This document shows, piece by piece, positions 1 through 8,864 of a DNA stretch of 47,486 nt. The notes beneath the pieces are model-generated. The model searched no databases. It worked only from the letters and a program-made list of their open reading frames with translations, and had not been told where the DNA came from. The translations under genes were made by a program, and so were the position numbers. Source of the DNA: CAYYYG01 sp964591375 (GTDB taxonomy: Bacteria; Patescibacteriota; Microgenomatia; UBA1406; GWC2-37-13); contig CAZQAU010000011.1 of assembly GCA_964591375.1 (NCBI GenBank), forward strand, positions 1-47,486. Direction: 5' to 3'. Each line of letters opens with the position of its first letter. Positions within the stretch are counted from its first letter, which is position 1.

Positions 1-1135
<1,135 letters not shown>

Positions 1136-1217
1136 CTTTCATGAGTTAATTACCTTACAATCAAAAAGATGTTATTTACAAAGTTACCTTACTTTACAAC
1201 TAGTTGTTAATGTGCAG

Positions 1218-1290
1218 TGAATCCATGAGGATTTGAACCTCAAACCTTTCCGCAAAACGGAACGCTCTAGCCGCTTGAGCTATTAGATCC
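1218..1290 (-). tRNA. tRNA of unusual anticodon arm, best read as Lys (UUU)
   Basis: The minus strand folds into a near-complete cloverleaf. The acceptor GGATCTA pairs with TGGATTC, discriminator A; the D stem is GCTC/GAGC with GG in the loop; the T stem is TGAGG/CCTCA with loop TTCAAAT. The anticodon arm is only 15 nt (TTCC, GTTTTGC, GGAA), two shorter than the usual 17. A 7-nt loop reads anticodon UUU (Lys) but puts G at position 37, where A is expected after U36. There is also one extra base between acceptor and D stem. The isotype is therefore uncertain, and a degenerate or mis-assembled gene is possible. No CCA is encoded. It lies between tRNA-Ala and 23S. Confidence 0.75.
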
Positions 1291-1311
1291 AAACGCTAAT
1301 AAACGGTCAGG

Positions 1312-1385
1312 TGGACCTGACCGGATTCGAACCGGTGAGCTTCGCATTGCAAATGCGATGTTCTAGCCAACTGAACTACAGGCCC
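1312..1385 (-). tRNA. tRNA-Ala (UGC)
   Basis: The minus strand gives a standard cloverleaf: acceptor GGGCCTG/CAGGTCC with discriminator A, D arm with GTTGG loop, anticodon stem TCGCA/TGCGA around loop TTTGCAA (anticodon TGC), and T arm ACCGG-TTCGAAT-CCGGT. CCA is not encoded. It is 21 nt upstream of the next tRNA and about 175 nt upstream of 23S, so the three are probably one transcript. tRNA-Ala next to 23S recalls the 16S-tRNA-Ile-tRNA-Ala-23S spacer of ordinary bacteria, but no 16S precedes it here. Confidence 0.97.
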
Positions 1386-1422
1386 GGTCCGTACTATTAA
1401 AAGTGCTGATGAATTTATGGCA

Positions 1423-1515
1423 TTAAAAAAACAGCCTTTATCCCTTACAATTTTCCGGCTTCAGACCGGATATCGGAACTACGGCTGTTAGGAGCGCATC
1501 TATGTGCGTCCAATG
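1423..1515 (-). ncRNA. structured RNA element ending in a U tract, possibly terminator or small RNA
   Basis: On the minus strand a hairpin (1491-1511, GGA..CGCA paired to TGCG.TCC) is followed by a closed multihelix unit. AACAGCC (1483-1489) pairs with GGCTGTT (1430-1436) and encloses a TTCCG/CGGAA hairpin at 1453-1478. The outer helix runs straight into a T tract, like an intrinsic terminator. It lies just downstream of the permease stop codon and upstream of tRNA-Ala, so it may simply end the permease mRNA. Its length and internal branching exceed what a terminator needs. I could not match it to a known riboswitch or RNA family. Confidence 0.4.
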
Positions 1516-1538
1516 CTGCCTTACAAAAAAACTTAAAT

Positions 1539-3380
1539 TCAACGGTAATCGTTATAATAACAAATGATATTTTGAATGTCAACGGGGAAATTCACTGATT
1601 CNNNNNNNNNNNNNNNNNNNNNNNNNNNNNNNNNNNNNNNNNNNNNNNNNNNNNNNNNNNNNNNNNNNNNNNNNNNNNNNNNNNNNNNNNNNNNNNNNNN
1701 NGCGCCGATAAACATACGATTTTTGTGGATCTTAAATTTTTTCGCTGCTTTTTCCACTAATTCAGGCGTAAAAGCTTCCTCCATCTGTACCAGATTGATA
1801 TTAAAGTGTGGGAAAACTCCCGCTTTCTTTAACTGAGGCACCAGAGCTTTAATTTCTTCATAATTTATCTCTGAATCAGTACCTGTTTTGCAGTGAACAA
1901 GAGTAATATTCCATCCTGTTTCGTTCTTATTAATATAATTCAGAATACTATGAAGTCTGTTTGGATGATGAATAAAGACAACAAATCTACCTTCAATCAA
2001 ATCATTGAATTTAGTCATTAAGAATTTATTCAAAGGTGGAATTGTACGGGAAAATCTAATCAGAGATTTAAGCAACATGTCCTGATATACGATAAGGAAT
2101 ACTATAAATAAAGATGGGATAAAGTACACCGCGAAGAATCGAAGATTATTTGGATCAATTAGGATATTACCAATTATTCCAATAAACGTCGAACAAAATG
2201 CCAAGAGTACAAATAATAAAGGTGCACTATATGTTCTTTTTAATTCCGTACGTGTTTCTCTTAAGATAAGATTTCCAAAGGCAAATGATGTCATAACACC
2301 AAGGAAGGAGATAGTGTAGACACCGGCAAGTGACAGTAATTCACCCTTTGTAATCAGAAGAATGGAACTACAGAGGAAGAAGAATCCAATAATAATAATC
2401 GGATATGAACCCTTTTTATTTTTTTTCGTGAGAAACTCTGGCAAACAAGCATCACTGGCCATACGATACATCAGACCACTTACACCTACAAACGAAGTAA
2501 GTACCGCTCCGGCTAAGACTGCCGCTGCGTCGAAAACTACGATATATTGTAAAATCGGACCACCAATAATTTTTGCTGCATCGGCAAGCAAAAAGTCTTT
2601 TGCTGCAGCAATTTCTGTAAGATGCATGCTGTTTAAAGTTACCAAAGAGATTAAAGGATTAAAAATAGCTACCCCAATAAGCATATTACGGAGTGTTTTT
2701 CGAAACACTCCTTTTTCCTGTTCTTCTACAAAGTTAGCTGAGCTTTCAAATCCGGATACACCCAATAATGAAGTTGAAAATGCCAAAAATAAGGTATGTG
2801 CAATTCCACCATTCAGTTTAATAATGTTACCGGTACTTTTAAGATTTTCAAAAAATAAAGAGTTACCTTTTAAATAGTACATGGCGCCGATAATTACAAC
2901 ACCTATCAACGTGATGATATGGAAAACAAAAATACCTAAAGCAACTTTTGCTGAGTCCTGAATACCGGAAATAACCAAAATAGCAAAAGCAAATAACAAG
3001 GCAATAGTAACGGGAATAACAGGAATTGGCAGTACTGTATGGATATACTCAATTCCTACTTTAGCAGAAATAACTGCAGTGGCAATATATGACAATATAG
3101 TCATTACACCGGCTACAGCAGCAAATATCTTTGAACTTCCATTCAAAAGACAGTTATAAGCACCTCCGTTTATAGGTAACGCTTCTACTACCTCGGTATA
3201 AACAGATTTATATAAAAATAAAACCAGCACGATCATGAGCAAAACAATAGGAGCATATACACCCGCAAATATCGCGGCGATACCTGAAACATAGAGAGTC
3301 GAACTTAAAATATCATTACCGCAGATTGCGGTGGCAAGAAACTGGTTGAGTTTCTTATGAACGTGAGGCTTTTTTTCCAT
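1539..3380 (-). CDS. APC-superfamily amino-acid permease with C-terminal cytoplasmic domain (interrupted by assembly gap)
   Basis: This is a probable secondary transporter of the amino acid-polyamine-organocation superfamily. After a short basic N-terminus comes GNDILSSTLYVSG, the glycine-rich first-helix motif of APC proteins, then about 12 hydrophobic helices to residue ~430. The GFESSANFVEEQ segment near residue 215 matches the family's conserved region around helix 6. The last ~180 residues are soluble with alternating beta and alpha character (FVVFIHHPNRLH, NITLVHC), resembling the universal-stress-like tail seen on some APC permeases. A 100-N gap (1602-1701) falls in this tail, so the last ~20 residues are joined by assumption. 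No Shine-Dalgarno sequence or close -10 box is seen. The substrate cannot be told from sequence. Confidence 0.85.
   Translation of the reverse strand: MEKKPHVHKKLNQFLATAICGNDILSSTLYVSGIAAIFAGVYAPIVLLMIVLVLFLYKSVYTEVVEALPINGGAYNCLLNGSSKIFAAVAGVMTILSYIATAVISAKVGIEYIHTVLPIPVIPVTIALLFAFAILVISGIQDSAKVALGIFVFHIITLIGVVIIGAMYYLKGNSLFFENLKSTGNIIKLNGGIAHTLFLAFSTSLLGVSGFESSANFVEEQEKGVFRKTLRNMLIGVAIFNPLISLVTLNSMHLTEIAAAKDFLLADAAKIIGGPILQYIVVFDAAAVLAGAVLTSFVGVSGLMYRMASDACLPEFLTKKNKKGSYPIIIIGFFFLCSSILLITKGELLSLAGVYTISFLGVMTSFAFGNLILRETRTELKRTYSAPLLFVLLAFCSTFIGIIGNILIDPNNLRFFAVYFIPSLFIVFLIVYQDMLLKSLIRFSRTIPPLNKFLMTKFNDLIEGRFVVFIHHPNRLHSILNYINKNETGWNITLVHCKTGTDSEINYEEIKALVPQLKKAGVFPHFNINLVQMEEAFTPELVEKAAKKFKIHKNRMFIGXXXXXXXXXXXXXXXXXXXXXXXXXXXXXXXXXXESVNFPVDIQNIICYYNDYR
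1602..1701. other. assembly gap (100 N)
   Basis: Exactly 100 N, the usual placeholder for a scaffold join of unknown length. It lies in the 3' part of the permease gene, so reading frame and distance across it are not established. Confidence 0.99.
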
Positions 3381-3674
3381 ACAAGTTGTTTTAAACCGAA
3401 TTAATAATTTTAAAAATAATATATCCGCACAATATGTATATAATATGCGGATTTTTATAGTATACAGTGGCTCAACTACGAGTCAATATGAATCAAGTAT
3501 GTATTTTAGAGCCAAAAAACAACATACACTATATGATATATTGTCATTTCACGTCTGAATCAAACTACATTCATCGCGATATAGCTTATTACTATAATAT
3601 ACCTATACGAGTAACCCCATACAACCGTATTAGAATGTAATGCTCAATATCTGCTTTTTTTTCTCATATACCTC
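3381..3674. other. intergenic region between divergent genes, with a hairpin followed by a T run
   Basis: This region separates the minus-strand permease from plus-strand ppsA. ATCCGCA (3423-3429) pairs with TGCGGAT (3446-3452) around an A+T-rich loop and is followed by TTTT on the plus strand, a terminator shape with no plus-strand gene before it. A second pairing, GGCTC near 3468 with GAGCC near 3512, is weaker. No open reading frame with a ribosome-binding site was found. Confidence 0.5.
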
Positions 3675-3704
3675 TTGCAATTTACAACAAAATTCATTTA
3701 TGAT
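3675..3704 (+). promoter_or_regulatory. ppsA promoter, leaderless type
   Basis: The -35 TTGCAA (3675-3680) and -10 TATGAT (3699-3704) are 18 nt apart. The -10 ends 6 nt before the ATG at 3711, so transcription should start at or within a base or two of the start codon. Confidence 0.7.
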
Positions 3705-3710
3705 GAATAT

Positions 3711-6059
3711 ATGAAAAACCATAAAAAAATTGTGTGGTTTAATGAGGTTGGTAAAGAAGATGTCGGGCTTGTAGGAGGCAAAGGGGCTAATTTAGGAGAA
3801 ATGGCGAATGCTAATCTCCCTATCCCTTATGGATTTGTGGTTACTTCACATGCTTATTTCCACTTTATTGAAGAAGCAGCTCTAGCTCCAAAAATAAAAG
3901 CTTTTTTGAAAAATTTAAATTATGAGAATGGGCATGAACTTGAACAAGTTTCTTCCCATATACAGGAAATCATATTAAAGGCGGAAATGCCGACTGCTTT
4001 AGCTCATGAAATAATCAAATATTATAAGGAACTGCCAGTGAAACAGGAAAAATATTTCAAACATAATGTCTCATTTTTAGAACAAAGTCTAAAAACGTTA
4101 TCTCATGCATATAAACCCGCTCTTGTAGCCGTTCGGTCTTCTGCCACAGCAGAAGATCTGCCAAACGCTTCATTTGCTGGTCAACAGGAGACATATTTGA
4201 ATGTTAGCGGGGAAACTCATCTTTTATTAAAAGTACGCGAATGCTGGGCATCTCTTTTTACACCGCGCGCCATTTACTATCGTCATGAACAAGGTTTTGA
4301 TCATTTCAAAGTAGGGTTAGCTGCTGTTGTGCAACGGATGGTCCAGTCAGAAAAATCTGGAATTGCCTTTAGTATAGATCCAGTAACAAATGATAAAACA
4401 AAAATTGTGATCGAAGCTATTTATGGTTTAGGAGAATACATCGTACAGGGAAAAGTAACACCAGATCATTACGAACTGGATAAAAGATCATTCGTCATCC
4501 TTAAAAAGGATAATAAGTATCAGAATTTAAAATTCATTAAAGATGGTAAAGAGAATGTCGAGGTTAAGCTCACTAAACAGGAAGGCAGCCTTCAAAAACT
4601 AACCGATGAAGAAATAATTAAAGTCGGACTTTTAGTAAAAGATATTGAAAATCACTATTACTTTCCCCAGGATATTGAATGGGCTATCGAAGGTGAACAC
4701 GTTTATATTGTTCAATCAAGACCCATCACTACCATCAAAGATCAACAAAATAGTAAATCTTCAGATGCTTCTGTTAATAATACACCGCCAATTCTTTCGG
4801 GCTCACCGGCGTCACCAGGTATAGGAATTGGTCCAGTGCGCATTATACACTCACCTAAGGAAATAGATAAAGTTAAAAAGGGTGACATATTGGTAGCACC
4901 ACAAACCAATCCAGATTATGTTCCGGCTATGAAGAAAGCTGCGGCTATAATCACAGAAAAAGGTGGTCGTACTTCTCATGCCGCGATTGTTTCCCGTGAA
5001 CTCGGTATACCAGCAGTTGTAGGTACAGAACATGCAACTCATGTATTAAAAAATGACATGATTATTTCGGTAAACGGTGAGACAGGTGAAATTTTCAAAG
5101 GCAGTGTCTTTACTAAACCACATCACACTACACATGCCGCTCCGGAAGAACATAAACATGTTAAAACCTTAACGAAAGTATATGTAAATCTGGCCGAACC
5201 GGAACAAGCACACAAAGTGGCTGCTCTTGATGTAGACGGAATTGGGTTACTAAGAGCAGAATTTATGATTGCTGAAATTGGTACCCATCCACAGGAATTT
5301 ATAAAACATGGCAAACAGGGAGAGTTTACCAAACGCTTAACCCATGATCTTCATAAATTTGTGAGTGCATTTTCGCCGCGCCCCGTTGTTTATCGAGCAA
5401 CTGACTTCAAAACCAATGAGTATAAAAATTTAGTTGGTGGTAAAGCATATGAACCACATGAAGAAAATCCGATGATCGGATTCCGCGGTGCTTCCCGTTA
5501 CATGGCTAATCCGGAAGTATTTGCACTAGAATTACAGGCAATTAAAAACATATGGGATCAGGGGTTTGATAATCTCCATTTAATGATTCCGTTTGTTCGC
5601 GCCCCTTGGGAGCTTATTCGTATCAAAGAAATCGTCGCATCACATGGTCTGTTAGCACTTCCAGGATTTAAGCTCTGGATTATGGCTGAAGTACCTGCAT
5701 GCGCATTGCAAATTGAAGAATTTATTAAGGTTGGAATTGACGGTGTTTCCATAGGAACAAATGATTTAACAATGATGCTTTTGGGTGTCGACCGTGACAA
5801 TAGTGTAGTTGCAAATATTTATGATGAAAGAAGTCCGGTGGTATTGTCGGTTTTGGAGTACATAGTGCAGACTTGTGCTCAGTACGGTGTTACATGTTCT
5901 ATCTGCGGTCAGGCTGCTTCCGATTACCCGGATTTAGTAGAACGTTTGGTGAAAGCCGGAATAACAAGTGTTTCAATAAATCCTGATGCAGCTGAAAGAA
6001 CAAGGAAGTTAATTTATGATATTGAAAAGAAACAATTTCAACAGCATCGAAAAAGATAA
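3711..6059 (+). CDS. ppsA: phosphoenolpyruvate synthase (pyruvate, water dikinase)
   Basis: Makes phosphoenolpyruvate from pyruvate and ATP, releasing AMP and phosphate (EC 2.7.9.2). At 782 residues it is close to the usual ~790. The order is the N-terminal ATP-grasp domain (VGGKGANLGEM; AVRSSATAEDLPNASFAGQQ; QDIEWAIE), the swivelling phosphohistidine domain with GGRTSHAAIVSRE (catalytic His423), and the C-terminal PEP/pyruvate barrel (LLRAEFM, GTNDLTMMLLGVDRD, SICGQAASD). The ATG at 3711 is chosen because an upstream TTG in frame is the -35 element and because the -10 box abuts this ATG. Enolase follows after 3 nt, so the two are co-transcribed and link pyruvate to 2-phosphoglycerate, probably in the gluconeogenic direction. 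Confidence 0.96.
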   Translation: MKNHKKIVWFNEVGKEDVGLVGGKGANLGEMANANLPIPYGFVVTSHAYFHFIEEAALAPKIKAFLKNLNYENGHELEQVSSHIQEIILKAEMPTALAHEIIKYYKELPVKQEKYFKHNVSFLEQSLKTLSHAYKPALVAVRSSATAEDLPNASFAGQQETYLNVSGETHLLLKVRECWASLFTPRAIYYRHEQGFDHFKVGLAAVVQRMVQSEKSGIAFSIDPVTNDKTKIVIEAIYGLGEYIVQGKVTPDHYELDKRSFVILKKDNKYQNLKFIKDGKENVEVKLTKQEGSLQKLTDEEIIKVGLLVKDIENHYYFPQDIEWAIEGEHVYIVQSRPITTIKDQQNSKSSDASVNNTPPILSGSPASPGIGIGPVRIIHSPKEIDKVKKGDILVAPQTNPDYVPAMKKAAAIITEKGGRTSHAAIVSRELGIPAVVGTEHATHVLKNDMIISVNGETGEIFKGSVFTKPHHTTHAAPEEHKHVKTLTKVYVNLAEPEQAHKVAALDVDGIGLLRAEFMIAEIGTHPQEFIKHGKQGEFTKRLTHDLHKFVSAFSPRPVVYRATDFKTNEYKNLVGGKAYEPHEENPMIGFRGASRYMANPEVFALELQAIKNIWDQGFDNLHLMIPFVRAPWELIRIKEIVASHGLLALPGFKLWIMAEVPACALQIEEFIKVGIDGVSIGTNDLTMMLLGVDRDNSVVANIYDERSPVVLSVLEYIVQTCAQYGVTCSICGQAASDYPDLVERLVKAGITSVSINPDAAERTRKLIYDIEKKQFQQHRKR

Positions 6060-6062
6060 CAT

Positions 6063-7343
6063 ATGGCATTTATAAAAAAAATACATGCATATGAAGTAAT
6101 TGATTCGCGCGGATACCCAACCATCGAAGCACAACTTTTACTGGATAATGGCCATACTGTAACGACTTCTATCCCCTCAGGTACTTCGATCGGTAAGCAT
6201 GAAGCACTTGAGTTAAGAGACGATGAAAAAATGCGCTTCAGCGGAATGGGTGTTACGCAGGCGGTATCATATATTAATGAACTAATAGCTCCAAAACTAG
6301 TCGGTGTTTCTCCGCTAAAACTTCGCGATATCGATATGTGGTTAATTAAAGCAGACGGCACACATAATAAAAGTAAGATCGGTGCTAATACGCTTCTTGC
6401 TGTATCACAGTTAGTAGCTAAAGCCGGTGCCGTAGATCAAGGTATACCTTTATTCAGATATCTTAATCAACTGTATACCTCAATGTATAATGATCGTATA
6501 GTGATTAGTAAAATCCCCTCCCCTATATTCAGTATGATCAGTGGGGGAAAACATGCCAATAACAATCTGGAATTTCAGGAGTTTCATATTATTCCCTCTT
6601 CATCCAATAATTTTTCCAAAGCATATCAAACCGGTGTGGAGTTATACCATGAGCTGAATAAAGTATTGATTTATCGCAATGCCAATACCTCCGTAGGAGA
6701 AGATGGTGGATATAGTCCTAACTTTAATACAAATTTGGATGCGTTGGAAGTATTAAATGAGACGGTTATACAACTGGGCTTAAAACCAGGTATTGATGTT
6801 TTCTATGGTATGGATGTAGCTGCATCAGATTTTTATAAAGATTCACATTATATTGTAAAAGACAAACCGCATCCATTAAAATCCGATGAATATATCGAGT
6901 TTATAAAAACTATTATTACCCGATATTCGCTGTTAATTTTAGAAGATCCTCTTCACGAAGATGATACTGCCACCTGGCAAAAATTAAATGCTTCGATTCC
7001 GGAACAAATCTATTTGGTTGGTGACGATTTGATCACGACTAATAAAGATAGGTTAACCAAAGCAATAAAAGAGAAGTTATGCTCCACAGTTTCTATCAAA
7101 CCAAATCAAATAGGAACAATTACGGAAACATTGGATGTAATCAATATGGCTCGCAAAAATGACTGTAATTATGTGGTTTCTCACCGCTCCGGTGAAACAA
7201 ATGATTCTTTTATTGCCGATTTTGCCGTGGCTGTTCAGGCGGACTTTGTAAAGTTCGGTGCACCGACACGAGGTGAACGCGTAGCTAAATATAATCGACT
7301 CTGGCAAATCGAACGGGAAGAACTTGTCTCCGAATCAAAATAA
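6063..7343 (+). CDS. eno: enolase, divergent, with Asp at the usual catalytic Glu
   Basis: Interconverts 2-phosphoglycerate and phosphoenolpyruvate. At 426 residues it is near full length. Conserved features seen: PSGTSIGKHEALELRD (substrate-loop serine), GGKHANN (His), FQEF (Gln-Glu), YGMDVAASDFY (metal Asp), ILEDPL (metal Glu), LVGDDL (metal Asp), SIKPNQIG (Lys346, the general base), SHRSGET (Arg-Ser) and VKFGAPTRGERVAKYN (Lys). The family motif V-G-D-E-G-G is here V-G-E-D-G-G (E213-D214), so the general-acid glutamate (E. coli Glu209) is replaced by aspartate with a glutamate just before it. It follows ppsA by 3 nt with no own promoter or Shine-Dalgarno. Enolase fold and role are clear; full activity with the swapped pair is an inference. 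Confidence 0.93.
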   Translation: MAFIKKIHAYEVIDSRGYPTIEAQLLLDNGHTVTTSIPSGTSIGKHEALELRDDEKMRFSGMGVTQAVSYINELIAPKLVGVSPLKLRDIDMWLIKADGTHNKSKIGANTLLAVSQLVAKAGAVDQGIPLFRYLNQLYTSMYNDRIVISKIPSPIFSMISGGKHANNNLEFQEFHIIPSSSNNFSKAYQTGVELYHELNKVLIYRNANTSVGEDGGYSPNFNTNLDALEVLNETVIQLGLKPGIDVFYGMDVAASDFYKDSHYIVKDKPHPLKSDEYIEFIKTIITRYSLLILEDPLHEDDTATWQKLNASIPEQIYLVGDDLITTNKDRLTKAIKEKLCSTVSIKPNQIGTITETLDVINMARKNDCNYVVSHRSGETNDSFIADFAVAVQADFVKFGAPTRGERVAKYNRLWQIEREELVSESK

Positions 7344-7400
7344 TAAATATAGTAATCAATCTTTCATCTTATTTTTTAATATCTTTCTCAACCCATAGTA

Positions 7401-7429
7401 TTGACCTTACTACATATATATGATATACT
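7401..7429 (+). promoter_or_regulatory. strong sigma-70-like promoter for the 7593 unit
   Basis: TTGACC (7401-7406) and TATACT (7424-7429) are exactly 17 nt apart. The predicted start near 7436 is about 155 nt before the ATG at 7593, so the transcript would begin with the structured element at 7461-7564. Confidence 0.7.
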
Positions 7430-7460
7430 TCATTTTTGTTTTTGCACCTTCATAATTAAT

Positions 7461-7564
7461 GAGATGTGGGGAGTATTTTGAAAGTAAGGCAAAACTCTCT
7501 TTAGTCTGTTCGCAGTACTACTGAAGGCTAGCTTTGCTCTCAATACCCCTCCCAACATCTTTTT
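7461..7564 (+). ncRNA. structured leader or small RNA closed by a long helix and U tract
   Basis: GATGTGGGGAGTATT (7463-7477) pairs with AATACCCCTCCCAACATC (7542-7559), allowing one mismatch and a bulge, and TTTTT follows at once. Inside, TTTAGT pairs with ACTGAA around a CTG-TTCG-CAG tetraloop hairpin (7500-7525), and GGCAAA can pair with TTTGCT. A U-tract-ended, multibranched fold between a promoter and an SD-led gene suggests an attenuator/riboswitch-type leader, or a ~120-nt small RNA. I checked for signal-recognition-particle and common riboswitch signatures and found none. The sequence also ends the ppsA-eno transcript. Confidence 0.5.
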
Positions 7565-7592
7565 GTTATATTCATATGCATAAGGAGCATCT

Positions 7593-8078
7593 ATGAACAC
7601 GTCACAATTTGATTTTAGCTACCTTTTTGATGAAACGCGGGAAGAAAAGGCGACGGTCGCCTATCTGCATGATCTTCGTCGAGCCGCTGTTCGCACGAGC
7701 AAGTCTCAAGCCGCGGCCAACAATGCCATGGCGGATTATTTACGGAGAAAAGCCGAAATTGCTGAGATTGATTCGCAACAGCGAGGACTACATGCAGATC
7801 AGATCCAAGAAAAAACGATTGCTTTGCTGAATGCCCAAATTGCCGCAGTCAATGGCGCCGCTCGCGACGCCCTGCTAGCAAGCATTCATCATGATCAGCG
7901 ACTCGCCGAACTTCACCAGGCGACCTTGGGTCTGCTGCGTGCACAAACTGCACATATTCAGGCCAAAACCCGGAAGGAAGAAGCTATCACAACGATGATT
8001 CACTCCGTGATGGAGCTGATTAAAAGTGGCGCCGGTGTCTTTAGCCGGCTGGTCTCTTTCAGTATGACCTTTAAATAA
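7593..8078 (+). CDS. ORFan alpha-helical protein, high G+C, Shine-Dalgarno start
   Basis: I do not recognise this 161-residue protein. It is almost wholly helical, rich in Ala, Gln, Arg and Glu with heptad-like spacing (residues ~20-140), and lacks a signal peptide or clear membrane helix apart from a moderately hydrophobic end. Translation is supported by AAGGAG five nt before the ATG. Base use is about half G+C with many CGC, GCC and CTG codons, against roughly 35-40% in flanking ruvA and eno. It stands alone between a structured leader (7461-7564) and strong hairpins (8103-8190). The composition and isolation suggest transfer from another genome or strong, separate selection. A coiled-coil structural or nucleoid-associated role is possible but unsupported. 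Confidence 0.8.
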   Translation: MNTSQFDFSYLFDETREEKATVAYLHDLRRAAVRTSKSQAAANNAMADYLRRKAEIAEIDSQQRGLHADQIQEKTIALLNAQIAAVNGAARDALLASIHHDQRLAELHQATLGLLRAQTAHIQAKTRKEEAITTMIHSVMELIKSGAGVFSRLVSFSMTFK

Positions 8079-8102
8079 AGGCACCTAGCGCCTAATAAGG
8101 GA

Positions 8103-8160
8103 GGGGTTTACGTACCGAGCCAGTTTGGCTCACACGCTTTACTGCGCTCGGTACCACCCC
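8103..8160 (+). other. large hairpin downstream of 7593 gene
   Basis: GGGGT (8103-8107) and GTACCGAGC (8112-8120) pair with GCTCGGTAC (8146-8154) and ACCCC (8156-8160). Inside, GAGCC can alternatively pair with GGCTC. It is 25 nt after the stop codon and directly precedes a terminator hairpin. Confidence 0.6.
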
Positions 8161-8190
8161 GAAAAATTAAAATAATTTTTAGTTTTTCGG
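8159..8190 (+). terminator. bidirectional-looking terminator hairpin
   Basis: CCGAAAAA (8159-8166) pairs with TTTTTCGG (8183-8190) around an A+T-rich loop. It separates the 7593 unit from the ruvA promoter. Confidence 0.55.
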
Positions 8191-8217
8191 AGTGGTAGTA
8201 TTCTTCATAAACATTGC

Positions 8218-8223
8218 TATAAT
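8218..8223 (+). promoter_or_regulatory. -10 box of ruvA, leaderless type
   Basis: TATAAT ends 6 nt before the ATG at 8230; there is no Shine-Dalgarno. No good -35 is visible at the usual distance. Confidence 0.65.
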
Positions 8224-8229
8224 AATTGC

Positions 8230-8808
8230 ATGATCGGGAAAATAAAAGGCAATCTTACCGAAATTGATGGCACAACCGGACTTATAGAAACAACCGGTGG
8301 AGTATTTTATAAAGTATTTTTGCCAACATCGCTGCTTATGGTACCCACCCCTCATGCGGTGGAACTTTACACATATTTACAGGTACGGGAAGATGCATTA
8401 GTGCTGTATGGCTTCAACTATAAAAAAGATCATGATTTATTTATCATGCTGCTTTCTGTTTCTGGAGTCGGACCTAAAACAGCTTATACCGTAAGTTCCT
8501 ATGTTCGCCCGGAAGAACTGGTTGTAGCTGTACGGCAAAATAATATCGATTATTTCACCAAAATTCCTGGACTCGGTAAAAAAACTGCCATGAAAATACT
8601 GCTGGAACTTTCACAGAAAATGAAAGAAGATTTTCAGATTGAAAAAATGAATATTTCCGAAGAAGACAATACCGTCATTGAAGCTCTTGTTTCACTCGGA
8701 TTTAAAACTCAGGATGCCCGTAATATTCTTACTAAAATTCCGAAAGAATTGTCACTGGAAGATAAGATAAAAGAAGGTATAAAAATTGCGACTAAACATA
8801 GAAAATAA
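8230..8808 (+). CDS. ruvA: Holliday junction branch-migration protein RuvA
   Basis: RuvA binds four-way DNA junctions as a tetramer and loads the RuvB motor. The 192-residue protein has the N-terminal OB-fold start MIGKIKGNL and VREDALVLYGF, two helix-hairpin-helix motifs (LLSVSGVGPKTA near residue 77 and FTKIPGLGKKTA near 112), an acidic linker, and the small C-terminal RuvB-binding domain (TVIEALVSLGFKTQDARN). Length is normal. The ATG at 8230 sits 6 nt after a TATAAT, suggesting a leaderless mRNA. ruvB follows 47 nt later with its own -10 box; ruvC is not in the window. Confidence 0.97.
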   Translation: MIGKIKGNLTEIDGTTGLIETTGGVFYKVFLPTSLLMVPTPHAVELYTYLQVREDALVLYGFNYKKDHDLFIMLLSVSGVGPKTAYTVSSYVRPEELVVAVRQNNIDYFTKIPGLGKKTAMKILLELSQKMKEDFQIEKMNISEEDNTVIEALVSLGFKTQDARNILTKIPKELSLEDKIKEGIKIATKHRK

Positions 8809-8851
8809 TAAGCAGTGAACCTTTGTTCATTACATTCTAAAAACTGTGCGG

Positions 8852-8857
8852 TATAAT
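8852..8857 (+). promoter_or_regulatory. -10 box of ruvB, leaderless type
   Basis: TATAAT ends 7 nt before the ATG at 8865. The overlapping earlier ATG at 8856 lies inside the -10 box and is therefore unlikely to be the start. Confidence 0.6.
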
Positions 8858-8864
8858 GGTATTT

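Noticed and set aside
3675..3710. TTG start giving phosphoenolpyruvate synthase 12 extra residues
   Set aside because: The TTG is part of the -35 hexamer TTGCAA; the ATG at 3711 follows a -10 box at the leaderless spacing.
7461..7564. Signal recognition particle RNA, 6S RNA or a known riboswitch
   Set aside because: The GGAAGGAAGCAGC-type loop of SRP RNA and the hallmark sequences of common riboswitches are absent on both strands; length is too short for 6S.
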